The notes beneath the pieces are model-generated. The model had not been told where the DNA came from. It was given only the letters and a program-made list of their open reading frames with translations, and ran no database searches. From Thalassia testudinum (Eukaryota; Streptophyta; Magnoliopsida; Alismatales; Hydrocharitaceae): a DNA stretch of 64,000 nucleotides. The DNA lies in the NCBI GenBank assembly GCA_037157565.1, contig JAZHRO010000012.1:6102501-6166500 (forward strand). Reading direction: 5' to 3'. The position numbers and the translations under genes are program-made. Below are positions 1 through 11,559 of this stretch, in pieces; the stretch's first letter is position 1; the number at the start of each line of letters is the position of its first letter.

Positions 1-334
1 TCATTCAGTTGAGATGAGTTGAATGGAGCTAGGATGAGCTAACCCTAGTTCAAGTGAGCTAGATTCCAGCTATGGTGAGTTCGATAAAGCTGAGTTCCAG
101 CTGGTTTGGGCTTCTCCTTCACTAGTTGCCTTCCTAAGTGCTAAGGTTTTAGGGATCTACAATTTATATATCCCTAACACTCACAAAAACACATCAGAAA
201 GATAATAAAAAGTAATATGCATGCCTAACCTAATTTATACCTAATGCAACCCAAAAAACTCATTTACGAAGTTAAAATCGTAAGAGTCAGGTTTGTTTTA
301 ATGCATAAGAATGATGATAAACTAACGTTTATCA
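1..334 (-). mobile_element. E1: partial LTR cut by the window edge
   Basis: This stretch is a close imperfect copy of 5299-5631, and both end in the same terminal hairpin. The pair are therefore read as the two LTRs of one element. The orientation is minus because the degenerate primer site at 2885-2901 and the protease remnant at 2242-2580 both read on the minus strand. In element sense this is the start of the 3' LTR, beginning TGATAAAC at 334 and running out of the window at base 1. Confidence 0.7.
315..334 (-). repeat. LTR-terminal hairpin of E1
   Basis: The last 20 bases of this LTR read TGATAAACTAACGTTTATCA, two perfect 8-bp arms around a 4-base loop. In element sense this is the first 20 nt of U3, directly after the polypurine tract. 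The other copy at 5611-5631 is damaged. Comparable hairpins begin the E3 and E2 LTRs. Confidence 0.7.
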
Positions 335-2241
335 CACCCACATGCTTATCTTTTGCTAGTCTCTTAGCAAAACTTTAATTTTTACAAAACGGAGTTTTGG
401 GAATTCTAATTTTTACAACTTTTGAGGAGAAAGAGATTACGTGATGTTTGTTGATCCAAACCAGGAGGTACGGGATTTGTTAAAGATAAACATTGGGATT
501 TGTTTTCAAATCCAAAAATTAGACAAAAATGGGATAAAAATATCCTCCAAAAAATTCACAGCTTAACCCCTTGTTAATACAAATGACTTGAAATTTTTGT
601 ATTTAGGATTCTTCTGGCTCTTGAATCTGATTCACAACTTGCAATAACCTTTAAAACCTTGTGTCTATGCTTGTGAAAAGCCAACATTTATAAGGGCATG
701 TTTATGGTTTAAAACTTTTTTTTTCTCTCTCTACCCCATGCTTATTCTTAACTTAGTCTTACAACAGATGTGTCAAGATCATCATTCTCATTACCAAACC
801 TTGAGGGGGCTCTAGCGCTAGTACTTCAAGATAGCACTGTCCATGACACCACCCAAGAGCTCACAACCCAAAAACACAATGCAGTGCAAAGGGACGCTCC
901 AAGCAAACTCAAGCTCTGGCTCCGACACTACAGGTAGAGCACCGTCCAAGACACTTGAGCTGCAAAGATACCCTTTAATGCTCCATCTAAAGATATGAAA
1001 TATAGATATAGAGTAGCGCCAAGGCGGTAACATGTTGACATCGCATCTTCAAAGGAGGCATTTTCCTCTTTCTCGGCGATGGAAACTCAAACCAATGATT
1101 TGCTTCAGACTTTTACTAAGGCCAAACAAGGGGGCTTTTCTAATTTTTAGTTGTTTTTAGGTGTTGGCTTGTGTGTGAAATTTGACACAAGAAGTTTTGC
1201 ACGAGATGAAATTTTTTGAATCAGAAACTAAGCCAGATACTTTCCATATTACAAAAGAGGATCAAGTCACCTGAACTATCATGAGTTTAGGTGGAATTTT
1301 AGAAAAGAATATTTGATCTAGTCTAAAGATAGATCCTGAAATTCTAATAATCAGATCCGTATCCATATCCATAGTTTGTTAAAGATTAAATCCCATTGTA
1401 CCAAAAGTGAGTTTTCAATCTTAGTCTCAATTTTAAAATTTTCCTCAAAAAGATTTCAACATTTTTTTTTTTGGGTATGCAAGCAAAAAACAAGAAAATG
1501 ATAGGTTTTGAAAATCCTCAATCGATCGTTAAAATTTTAAAAACACCCCTCCATTCTTATGATATGTAATGTCCTCATGCATTAGGAGGGAGAAGGGATC
1601 ACCTTAGTGAAAGGCGGTCGGGTTTAAGATGGTCAAAACTTGGAAAAAGAAAGGAAAAAGAAAGCAGGAAAAAATGATGGGTCACCTTCTATCCAGTGCG
1701 AACTTTTACGCCTTTCAGCTGGGCGTGAAGGTATGCACGGAAAATGGACAATCATGTAAATAATTGGACACTTGTATATCCTCAAGAAATGTGTCTTCCT
1801 CAAGATCTGTACAAAGATGATTGATAAAGAAATAAGGATCAAAATAAAATGGAAAGGTGGAAGAATGACCCAAATCTGGCCATGGTTGAAGTTCATGTAA
1901 AGTACCAGACTTGGGGGGGTCGAGTGGTAGGTCTAATGGAAAGGGAGGGAGAAAGTAGTTAGTGAGATGTAGGGTGGGTGAAGTTAGTGTAGATGTTTTT
2001 GGTGAAAAATCAGGAAGATTGAAAGAGTAAAAGACAAACCCTAGTTGATCTGAAAATTTTTGGACCACAAATCATCCTGAGAATAGGAATCAATAAAATC
2101 TAGATCCATGGTGGTCAGAGCTGAGTAGGATTTGATCAACAAAGAATTCTCACATACTGCTTCCATTGTATTATCAGTGTCCTCAAAAATTTCATGATCA
2201 ATGGACCTCTTGGAAGCTTGAAATAAATCTAATGAGAAAGT
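335..2241 (-). mobile_element. E1 internal region, 3' noncoding part
   Basis: Internal sequence between the E1 LTRs, downstream of the protease remnant in element sense. The first 40 bases match the corresponding PPT-proximal part of E2 (54242 onward), including the TTTTGCTA/TAGCAAAA hairpin. In minus sense a G-rich stretch next to the LTR start serves as a weak polypurine tract. The ORFs of 70-117 aa on the minus strand (for example 1715-2068) have no family features I recognise. No RT or integrase is visible, so E1 is deleted or non-autonomous. Confidence 0.55.
351..372. repeat. PPT-proximal hairpin, E1 copy
   Basis: TTTTGCTA at 351-358 and TAGCAAAA at 365-372 are perfect 8-bp arms around a 6-base loop, about 16 bases inside the LTR boundary. 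The same hairpin lies at the same place in E2 (54258-54278). Confidence 0.6.
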
Positions 2242-2580
2242 CTAATTACCGCAACTTATATTTATTATCCCAGAATGAGAATTGATATTAGCTATTGTAG
2301 TAATCAGAAAGGGTCTTTCAAGGATGGCATTAATGAGAGCCTCAGGTACCTCTATGTCAAGGACCAGAAAATTAACCGAAAATAGATAATTTTGGACCTT
2401 GACAATACTATCCTCAAAAATTCCCTGCGGTTGAATGGTAGATCGGTCTTCCAATTGAAATTGAACATTAGTAGGTTTCAAATCACTGAATCGAAATTTC
2501 TCAAATAAGACCAGGGGAATGATATTAATGGAGGTACCTAAGTTGAGAGGGGTGCGAAAAAAGATGTTGTCATTTATGAA
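2242..2580 (-). pseudogene. Athila-type aspartic protease remnant (E1)
   Basis: The minus-strand translation runs through a retropepsin-like sequence. Near its start is LGTSINIIP, where the family has a D-x-G-A-S-V-N-L-type active site. Then follow LKPTNVQFQLEDRS, the substrate-side strand GIFEDSIVKVQNYLF, and ILERPFL, which matches the ILGRPFL motif of Athila-like proteases. The catalytic aspartate position reads asparagine (NLG for DLG), so the enzyme would be inactive. The uninterrupted part is 79 aa (2242-2481), and similarity extends about 100 bases upstream in the same frame. The element F protease at about 48500-48870 shares the same motifs. No gag is left upstream of it in E1. Confidence 0.7.
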
Positions 2581-2884
2581 TTAGTGGTATGCTTTAGATG
2601 TGTGTGGGTGTATTAAGCAAATCCCACAAATCATATCATAATTTTTTTTTAATATGCGAGGTGAGGTGGCAAACAAATAGTACAATCTAACCTTAGTGTT
2701 TATAAGAGTGCCTAGGTCGATTTGCATTTGTGTTATTAGGTGGCAGAATGAAAGCTAGTGCGTGGGAGGTTGGGAAAAAACTTACTGGACCTTCACTAGC
2801 ACTTTACTCTGTTCATAGCAAAAGGAGAAAGTGAGGTAAAAGTTGAGTAAGGCAGAAAATACGGGAAATCAAAGAGCGTTGCCT

Positions 2885-2901
2885 CCCTGGGAATGGTTCC
2901 A
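2885..2901 (-). other. Degenerate tRNA-Asp-type primer binding site (E1)
   Basis: In minus sense this reads TGGAACCATTCCCAGGG, matching 12 of 17 positions of the tRNA-Asp-type site TGGCGCCGTTGCCGGGG. Most mismatches are the C-to-T or G-to-A kind expected from methylcytosine decay. It lies 3 bases from the LTR end at 2905. The surrounding phrase (atcaaagagcgttgcctccctgg) is nearly the same as at the E2 primer site (58497-58520). Confidence 0.6.
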
Positions 2902-4278
2902 GAATGATAAGCGAGATTTTATGTAAGAAAATTGAGTTTAAAAACCCGTCATCGTAGTTGCGAAAAATATGCTAATCAAATAATTTTTATAACCGAAACT
3001 CAAAGGGAGTCCCGAGTCAAACGTTTGATTTACAGGAATCCGCATTTGCTTTATATGTTTTTTTTGTTTTGTGTTTTTCTATTTTTTTCTATTTTTATAA
3101 AGCAATAGATCAGCTCAAAATATCTAGCTAATCTACTTGTACAACAAGAAAGAGAAACAGAGAGAGAGAGAGAAACAAATATTATATGGGTAAAATGTTT
3201 ATTACACTAATTCCATAAATCAAATCTACATTACAAAAGCATTAAAAAGATAGAGACGAGAGAAATCCTTATCGACGGTTGCTTGGAGGATGAGCCGCGT
3301 TGACAAAGCACCTGTGAGAGAGTGGTGAGGAGTTGGTAGAGGGAGGACGAAGGTAGACGAATCGGGGATGTGATAGGGCGGCGTCGTAGCGGGTGATCAG
3401 ATTTTTGTGCGATTTATAATTAGGGTTTTTAAGATAGTTGTAACACATAAAAATCGAGTCGCTTTTGAATTTATAAACCTAGATTGGGAGAGTATCTAGG
3501 GTCATCCAATGAGGCCAAATGTTTGCAAAAATCAAATCTCTTGCTTGGAAATGGAAATCAACTTTCTTTTTGGTCTTTTCAAATTTATATTTTTGATGTT
3601 TTGAAATAACGAAGGCAATATGCGAATTGTTGACAGAAAAACAACTGACACCTACAATCACTAAGCTAAAACCTAAGTGACAAATAATTCATCTCCCTAA
3701 GCTCACCCTAGGCACGTGGAGGCCTGGAGTAATTAGGGAGAGGGAGTGAAGAGTGCTAGAGACAAAGAAAACAATTGCGAAAAAAATTGAAAGGAAGGCA
3801 ACTTGAATTGATAGAAACTTGTTCTACACAAAACACATAGAGGAATACTTCTACTCTACTTGAAAATACAAGAAAATGAAAACACAAATCCTTTAAATAA
3901 AATGGTTCGGAAGAGGGGCTTCTTGCTCCAAGCCTAGTAGCTCCTTGACTTGAAAAGAAACTCCTCCTTCCTTGAAAGGCTCCTCCAAGATGATGTCCTC
4001 CATGGCAATCCCACAAGGGGGTGTGCACTTGCTCTTCAAGGGTGGGCGTGCACCACCCTTCCTCCTCCAATGCTTGGCCATCCTCCAAGTGATGGAAGTC
4101 CTCCTCCTTGGCGTGGCTCAAGGGAGAAGAGAGAAGGGAAAGAAGGCACCAAGTGGGTGGGTAGGATGCCCCCTTAATCTTCTTCCTTTCTTCTCCTTCC
4201 TTGGTCGTAGGTTTAGGTGGGTATAGGGTAGAATTTACACTAATGGAGGATGGGGAAAATGGTGGTGGTTAAGGGTCT

Positions 4279-4285
4279 TTTTATA
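4279..4285 (-). promoter_or_regulatory. TATA box of the E1 LTR
   Basis: In minus sense the sequence reads CTATAAAAAG. It sits mid-LTR, as expected for the U3-R junction, and matches TATA boxes in E3, E2 and D. Confidence 0.55.
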
Positions 4286-4674
4286 GAGTAGGATGGGGGG
4301 TATAGGTGGCTCTTGGAATGAATGGCTAGGATGAGATTTAAGGGTAGTTAGTAGATCCTAGGGCTAGGAATAGTTGGCACCAATTGAGGGGTCACATGGT
4401 GGGGTAGTTATGGTGGTGGTGTCCTTTGATGTTGGCGCCAAAAAGGGCTTCTAGAAGGGTGATTAGGTGGCACCAAGGTTGGGTTCTAGAAGGGGGGTAT
4501 GTGGATGGTGGATGTGGCTTGGTGGGGGTAGGTGTAGGGCCATGATGTGAGGGTATTTTGATGCCAAAAGGGAGGGGTGGTTAGGGTAGTTTTTGGCGCT
4601 AGGAATGGGGTGTCTTTTGGTGGTGGTGATGGGCTGAAGGGATGCCTTGGTTGGTGCCAACTTGAAGTGGAGAT

Positions 4675-5400
4675 GGAGCTAGCTTAGGTGGCCTTAGGTG
4701 GGCTTAGTTGGTGGAGCTAGTTAGGTAGGGTTTTAGGGTAGTGGATTGCCAAGGGAGCTGGAGAAGCTAAGCTAAGCTAGCTTAGCTAGTAGGGAGTAGA
4801 GGAGGAGGCAATTGGAGCTAGGGTTTGAGGAGAGGAGTTGGACAGGAGAAGTCTAGAGTTGAACTGGAGTTGGCAACTGTTGAAGAGGTTGGTATGGAGC
4901 TACTTTAGCTGGCTTAGCTTGCTAATTCTTTGCTAGCTACTTAGCTAAGTTAAAGCAAGTTGGCTTCTGCTGAAATGAACTGAGATGAGCTGGGTCTGAT
5001 GTTCCCAGGGAGGACCTAGCTAGTTGGAGTAGCTAAGGTAGCTTAGGTCAACTAGGTTGAGCTAAGTTGAGTTCCCGGGAGCTGGACTTGAGCTTCCTGA
5101 GCTAAGATGAAGTCATCTTCAGCTGGTTGGAGTTGAGTGGAGCTGGATGTAGCTGGTCTTGAGCTGAGGTGAACTCTAGTCAACTCGGCTGAGTTAGCTA
5201 GAGCTCCCAGTGAACTAATGGGAGCTGAGATGAGCTAGCCTCAACTAAGTTGAGCTGGATCTAAGCTGACTTGAGCTAAGATGAGCTCTCTTGAGTTGCT
5301 ATTCAGTTGAGATGAGCTGAATGGAGCTAGGATGAACTAACCCTAGTTCAAGTGAGCTGGATTCCAGCTATGGTAAGCTAGATAAAGCTGAGTTCTAGCT
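4675..5400. repeat. AGCT/GAGCT-rich imperfect repeats in E1 U3
   Basis: About 700 bases are dominated by short variants of gagct, gctnag and gagttgag with irregular period, for example aagctaagctagcttagct near 4768. The tract lies wholly inside U3 of the E1 LTR. It looks like slippage expansion of a short degenerate unit rather than a fixed-period satellite. Confidence 0.6.
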
Positions 5401-5824
5401 AGTTTGGGCTTCTCCTTCACCAGTTGCCTTCCTGAGTGCTAGGGTTTTAGGGATTTGCAATCTGTATATCCTTAACACTCACAAAAACACATCAAAAAGA
5501 CAATAAAAAGTAAAATACATGCCTAACCTAATCTATGCTTAACGCTGCCCAAAAAACCCATTTGCGGAGTTAAAATCCTAAGAGCTAGGTTTTTTTTAAT
5601 GCATAAGAATGATAATAAACTGACGTTTATCTGTGGGGTCTACTTCCCGAACGTGGTGAGAAGACGGCCACAGGATTCTCCACGAAGGAGGGTGAGAAGC
5701 GGTAAAAAAATATTTATTTTCTACTCTAGAGGAGGATCCCTGGCTTAGGACTAACTCCTTAGAGCTTTGGAGGAGGTGAGGAAGAGGTAGAAAAAGGTGG
5801 TGAAATGTGTAGGAGGGGTAGACT

Positions 5825-5831
5825 TTTTATA
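5825..5831 (-). promoter_or_regulatory. TATA box of the E3 LTR
   Basis: In minus sense the site reads AACTATAAAAAG. The same ACTATAAAA context occurs in both E2 LTRs. Confidence 0.6.
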
Positions 5832-6254
5832 GTTGAAGATATGGGGGCAAAAAGGTCATTTTAAGACCTTAAGAATTAACTTTATGCCCTTTTGTGACGC
5901 ATGCAAGCATTTTTGTAGGTGCATGTCATTGGAGCACGCTTGCAAGAAGGACCATCCGATCAAGATCAGGCACTCCTCGCTTTATCCACATCATCACCTC
6001 TTCTTCAGCCATTGAAGCTTGCTCGCGAATTGCCGCAACATGTGGCCTATTCAAGATTGTCCGATGGAGATCAGACAGCTCAAGAAGTGTTCTCGCCCAT
6101 GCTTGATAAAGCACACAAGGCGCATCTAATAATGAGTCATTACGCGCGTGAGCAATCCATGCATCTTAGTACGCCACGTCGCCGCATTAGCTATCGCTCA
6201 ATGAGGATCGTGTGGCTGCATTTTGTCTACGTCGTCTTTGTTGATTTAATCTGT

Positions 6255-6320
6255 AGATTGTGGCTTGAACGTGCACCATGCGTTGCATGTGGAAGCCTTA
6301 ACCGTTGCGCTATCTCTATA
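6255..6320 (-). promoter_or_regulatory. tRNA-like A-box/B-box segment in the E3 LTR
   Basis: In minus sense TAGCGCAACGGTT (6312-6300) matches the pol III A box, and GTTCAAGCC (within 6270-6261) matches the B box. About 30 bases separate them. The equivalent place in the E2 and D LTRs carries the same pair. The flanks do not form an acceptor stem, so this is not a tRNA gene. Confidence 0.55.
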
Positions 6321-6982
6321 GATTGTAGCAGAGATTGCTTCTCGTGCTCGTGCCTCGACTGTTGGATGAAATCCCAACGACCACGATCGTGCGATGGAGA
6401 GCTCTTTAAGGAAGTGAGGATGTGATGAGGATGATCTCAGTCATTGGATTGAGATCCAATGGCTAGGATTTCACAATGAATGTGCTTTTGAGGAGGTGTG
6501 GCAATGCTGAGATGGTTTTGAGGGCTAGGATGATGCCACGTGGCACCATCTGAGCCATTAATCTTCTTTTCCTTGTAGGTGGTGCCACAGATATCGAATT
6601 TGATCGATTTTTGCACCGATTGGCTACAATCGTTGAACCAAACCATCCATGTGGTTGGATTTGTCATCTGGAGTCCAGATTTTCCTCACTTTTCCCATTG
6701 ACCTTTGATCTTCCTTGGACCGCAAATGATGTTATGGAAGTCTGTTCAAGATGATTTCGGAGTCATTGAACTCCGATCGTCATCCTGATTAAATTCGTAC
6801 GATTGGATCTTCAATCCGAAGCCCCAAAATATATCGCTTTATCCTCTAGCCACAAAAGGAGGTGAATGAATACAGAATTTACAGAATTATTTTAAATGCA
6901 AAATGATGCACGTTATATAGTATTTATAATGCATGATGCTTCTATGAACCTAGGAACATGCATAAATAGGAAAATTAACATG

Positions 6983-7001
6983 GATAAATGCATATTTATC
7001 A
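6983..7001 (-). repeat. LTR-terminal hairpin of E3
   Basis: GATAAAT at 6983-6989 and ATTTATC at 6994-7000 are perfect 7-bp arms with a GCAT loop at the LTR start (minus sense). Compared with the E1 hairpin (GATAAAC/GTTTATC), both sides of one base pair have changed together. Confidence 0.6.
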
Positions 7002-7027
7002 AATTCTCCCTTATAATTCTTGATATC

Positions 7028-7534
7028 TGATGAGGGACAAAAAATACTCTCAAAGTTAAAACTTCACACAAAGCCTAAGGGGTCCGATTTCTCCGATGTC
7101 TCGGTAAATCCGGCGACCTGATTATCCAGCACATAGGCAGGTCCTGGTGGATTCGACTAGCCAAGGGTCTACCGGACCCGACCCACCAAAGATTTGGATG
7201 ACCAGAGTTGAAGTGGCAGCAACTACATCCACGTCGATGTTAATGGTCCGCATCATTTGACCACATAAATGCTAATTATAGTCACGTAACAGATGAAGCT
7301 GGGAAAACCACAAGGTCCGTTGCGGAACAAGAAGTTGTAACGAAATTTTTCTTATACTATAAATAAATAAGAGAGAGCTTTCGATTCTCTCTTCAAGCAT
7401 TCATAGAAAGAGAGAATGGAGTGCAATTGTACTATCAACCACGCATAGTGGAATCTTGAGAGCATCGCCCTCCCCGTAAACGTACACCTCATTGGGTGGA
7501 ACTGAGTCACCAATTTCTTGTGTCTCTGATTCAT
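7028..7534 (+). mobile_element. Element B 5' LTR, first part
   Basis: This matches the right LTR at 28850-29202: shared phrases include the atcatccagcacataggcag and agagaatggagtgcaattg regions. The left copy keeps about 190 bases (roughly 7190-7375, including the TATA box) that the right copy lacks. The LTR is interrupted near 7535 by an inserted LTR and resumes at 12563. Confidence 0.8.
7358..7365 (+). promoter_or_regulatory. TATA box of the element B LTR
   Basis: The sequence TATAAATA follows CTTATAC within U3. The right LTR has lost this stretch by deletion. Confidence 0.5.
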
Positions 7535-8893
7535 TTATGGCATCGCCACCATCCGTTATATCTAACCTAATTTAACTATGTTCTAATGTTAAATTCACCT
7601 AATTAACGAATTAAAAAGAATATAACTAAATCAGGAAGGAAGAGAGAGGAATTAATAAAAATAGGGGTTAATTATGTAATTTTCATGAATAATCATAAAT
7701 GCAGAATAGTTGGACAGTACACTTATGGTTAATTAAAGGTTAATTTAGCTTAAATGTCCTAAAAATGGGTTCATACTAAGTAATTTAGGATTTTCATTCA
7801 AATTGAGTGTTAATCTTAATTAAATTGGCTAATTTCGAACCCACTTCAATTAAAATAGTTCTGATGGAAGTAAATGTAATATAAACCTTCTAAAAATAAA
7901 TTAAAAATATTTTATAATATTTGGCATAGTCGATTTGACAATCGAAACTTATTTCGACCTAAAACAGAATTGTAGGCGGGTATTTAATGCATTTTAAGTC
8001 AAATTGTAAATTAACCATGCAAATGACATCAAAATCCAAAATTGAATTCAACATTAAATTCCTTATGTTCAAATTAGGTTACTATAAAATTTTGGGCTCA
8101 TTTGGACTTCATCTTGGCCAAGTTTGCAATTTGGCCTTTAATTTCTAATTTCCTTACAAATGCCCCCTTAACTTTTGATTTTATTACAAACATGTCCCCT
8201 CCAACACCGCCTCCACCTTCCACCTCCACAACCTCCAGCTGACAACTCCGGCGAGGTTGTTCGTGCAACAACCGGCCCTTTCCTCGCGCACCGAGGAGCT
8301 ATTAAGCTCCATTGAGGTCTTGCGAATCTCATCGTCCAGGTACCGAGCTCCCTCTCAATCTCTTTCTTCTTCTTCAAGCTCAAACATCAACGGACCTTGG
8401 AGCTTTCTCACCCAGTCGATCCACCACTTTGTCGCAGAAATTGGCAGAGGGTTTTTCTACCTCTCGTCGCCGCCATTCTCCCCATCAAATAAAACAGATC
8501 TCCAACCTCTTCCTCGGCTCCAAACTCCTCGCCGTCCTCTTCTTCTCCAAGTTTGGCCACGCACCAGCGACCTCCTCCCACACTCTCCATCCTCTTCTCC
8601 TCCTCCTAGGTGGATCTTCTTCTTCCCCTCACCCTTTAAATTAGTTTAGGCTTCCTAAAGCTTGGTTTCGACTCCACATCCTCCCTCAACGCCATCATCT
8701 TCCTTGCAGGCGGCAACACCTCCAGCCAAGCTCTGGCAAGCATGCCTCGTCACACATGCCGCCTCCTGCTCTGCCAACCACCGTAGAAGCACCCTCATGC
8801 CTCTACAAGCAAAAGGCCCAAGGACGATTGCTCGCCAAGGCCCCTCGTCGGACACACAATCCCATCGCCTCCTGTTAATCGCATCTAAGTCGA

Positions 8894-11559
8894 TGTTTTA
8901 AGGAAGAGAAAAATTCTTGCGTCGTAGTATAGTCGACAAAAATACTTTACAACATTTAAATTTATAGGAGTGCTTGAAAACAAAGAATTGAGTCTGAGGT
9001 CGTTCGTAAGGAGTAAATGTGGAATTCACAACACTAATCACAATTTAAATCAATGAGCATGACAATAAGAATATGCAATGAATTTCAGTAATAAAAAATA
9101 TATTCAATAACAACTCAAATTGTATTTTAGAAGTTGCTGGGATAAAAAGAATAGAAAGGACTATAAAAAATGGTGATTTGAATCATCACTTAAATCCCAT
9201 AATTAAACACATATCACAATTCTCAAATAAGTCAAATATTTCAATAGTATCTTGAACCACTAATCCATGTTAATCACATGAGCCAAATAATCCCACAGAG
9301 CCTTCAAGTAATATCAGACGTTGAGCATCTGAGGGAGACGACTTAAGTCTCCAAGTCTTAGCAAGCACAAAGCTATTGTAAGGCACAAGAGAACAACACA
9401 GAGTCAGAGCACCAAGCATCTCCAAATTTTTACTAAGTGTTAAGCGGTTAGGCACGCATCTTGAGGAGCACAGTGCAAAATCTACCCCTACCCCCCTTAG
9501 AATTTCTCTTATTTCCTATCTCAGCATCGGGTATAGGATAAGCAGGTAATCGGGTATAAACAGTACCGAGTCGCGGGTCCAGGTTCACTAGGAGTGTGAG
9601 ATGAGCGAGGAGTGATGGCTGAGTGAAAGGGGACCCAACCTTCATGTTCATGGGTGATAAGCCCTCTTCACTTTTGCCTCTTATACGTTTTCACGGGTCC
9701 CTACATTTTCGATGTGGGACTATCCTGGAGCTGCTTCATGCACGTACAGCTGCTATGAGGACCTGAGCAATTACTGCTTCTGTGGGTGTTGCTTCTCCTA
9801 ATCAAGGACCTGGTTGGCTTCAGCAGAGAGTTCCACAACTGATAGGGATCAAAGTAGAGCTGAAGATGGTGGGGTGGTGTCAGCGACGAAGAAGACGATG
9901 GCAACGATGGATCTCCGATGATTGCCTGAATTCAAGAACATGGGCTAAACACCTTGATTAAACTGCTCATAAGCCTCACCGTGAAGCAAGGAGTGCGTTG
10001 GTGGTGGTCTCGTGGTGTTTCGAAGTGTTTGGCGGTCGAACAACATCGGAGGAGGTGGTGTGATGGTGGGTCATCCGATGGGGAGTTTAGGTGGTTGAAA
10101 GGCCTAATTAGATTAGGGCTTTTGATCGCAGCATCTAGGCAGAGCTTTTGGTGGCGGTGGCTGTGTGTTTGATGGACAATAGTGATCAGGTGACCACGTC
10201 AAAGGCGTGGCCGGAGTCAGGGAAGATGGAGAGAGAGATGATGTTATGGTAGTTGAATTGGGGTTTGAAGGGACTAATCCTAATCTAGAGAGGGAGAGGA
10301 AGAAGATAGACCTAATTATGGATGACGGGAGAGGAGATTCGCGCCGACTTTGATTGGCCAGCGCTGGAGGGGACGAAGGCTCCTGTGATGAGAATGGCGA
10401 GGAAGAAGAGGTCTGGGAGCTCTTGCATGGTACGGCGAGAAGCAAACGAGGTCGGGGAAGAGGTTCCCTCTGCCTATCATATATGGCAGAGGGCGACGAA
10501 GAGAGATCAAGAAGCTCACTGGAACTTGGTCGGAGCAGGTCGGTGGAAGGAGAGGAAGAGGTGTTTTGGCCTTAAACCTTGCTTAGAAGCACGGTGGAAG
10601 ATGCGTGAACTTATATAGAGCTCGACCACACCTTAATTAGGAGGAATTATCGCGATTTAATCATGATTTGGGATTAGGTTTCATCGTGGAGTTTTGGAGC
10701 TTCGCCTGAGCCCTATGCTTCATAAGGAAGATCGTGTTCACATGCTGGGGAATCTCCTAAAGATCATCCCTCCAAAATTAGAGGGAATTGATTAACAAAT
10801 CAAGGAGAAATCCCTGATAGAAACTTGGCAGTTTGGTTTGAGGTTTATTCAGACCAAAACATGATGGTAGGGACAAAATTATGAAGGAGATGACAAAGTT
10901 TGGGACTCAATTGTAATAAAATCAAAAGTTAGGTGGTTGATGGTGAGAATAGAGATTCTAGGTACTAAAATGCAAACTAGAGCAAGATGGATTTTGATTG
11001 GGCCCAAATTTTGGCGTTAATCTAATTTGGACGTAAGGAATCTAATGGTGAGTTGGATTTCAGTTTTGACCACATTTGACTGGGCAATTTGAACAAAAGC
11101 CTAAATTAAGGCAAAATCCCATTTGAGACTCTATTTAAGGTTGAAATGAGTTTAGATGGTCAAACCAAGGGTGCTAAACCTCACAGAATATTTTTATATG
11201 AATTTTAGGAGGTTTAGATGAATTTTATTCTGACCAAAACCTCTTAAATTTAAGCAGGTCTAAAATTAGGATTTTGTGTGCTGTTTTGGTTCTCGGTATG
11301 CGTGAAGCCCCATTTCTATCTGTGTAGGCCCACTCTTTGGACTTTAATGCTCATTTACCCTTTATTTAACCCATGGGTGACCCTGTGGTTACTCTAAATT
11401 TATGATGTGATGTTAAAATAGTAGAATTAACGCTTTTTATTATTTTCTTCTCAAAATAGATTTACGTGCAATTACTGTCCTCAAGTAATTATTCAGGAGC
11501 ATTTGTCTCTTAATTCCGATAATTCAAGATAGTTATGACGGATGATGGTGCTACCATCA
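8894..11559 (-). mobile_element. Inner reversed family-A solo LTR
   Basis: In minus sense this starts TGATGGTAGCACCATCA at 11559 and ends in ACA near 8894 after a ctatactacgacgc phrase shared with the copy at 12951-15530. At 2666 bp it is the length of an intact A LTR, and no internal region or second LTR adjoins it. A TATATAA box lies at 10611-10617 in minus sense. The flanks (gtcga and cctcc) do not give a clear target duplication. Confidence 0.7.
10611..10617 (-). promoter_or_regulatory. TATA box of the inner A LTR
   Basis: In minus sense this is CTATATAAG, about 940 bases from the LTR start. The TATA-like boxes of the copies at 12951 and 20759 lie at about 925 and 1035 bases from their starts. 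Confidence 0.5.

Larger units (their letters stand above)
2905..5631 (-). mobile_element. E1 5' LTR (minus sense), about 2.7 kb
   Basis: This LTR is bounded by the primer site at 2885-2901 and by the match of its last 333 bases to the left LTR. In minus sense U3 runs from 5631, a TATA box lies at 4279-4285, and R-U5 runs to 2905 with a CA end. The part near 3000-3330 resembles the corresponding part of the E2 left LTR (52560-53040): the phrases around tttgattta, a GA-rich microsatellite near 3165, and a gacggttgcttggaggatgag box near 3275. E1, E2, E3 and D LTRs are therefore one superfamily. The final A of the terminal CA is missing where E3 abuts. Confidence 0.65.
5632..7001 (-). mobile_element. 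E3: lone LTR of the E2/D superfamily
   Basis: In minus sense this block starts TGATAAATATGC at 7001 and ends in CA at 5632. It aligns by eye over most of its length with the E2 LTR: the gccacgtggcacc box near 6535, the tRNA-like segment near 6260-6312, and the TATA box at 5825-5831. No internal region or partner LTR adjoins it. It abuts the E1 LTR end on the left and a copia LTR fragment on the right. No convincing target duplication was found (ttatc versus aattc), so it may be a truncated LTR rather than a clean solo LTR. The plus-strand ORF of 168 aa at 5919-6425 is antisense to the LTR and shows no family features. Confidence 0.65.

Noticed and set aside
5919..6425. 168-aa plus-strand ORF as a gene
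   Set aside because: It is antisense to the E3 LTR, crosses the tRNA-like segment and has no domain.
8894..11559. A complete inverted element rather than a solo LTR
   Set aside because: The length equals one family-A LTR, and no primer site, polypurine tract or coding domain is found.
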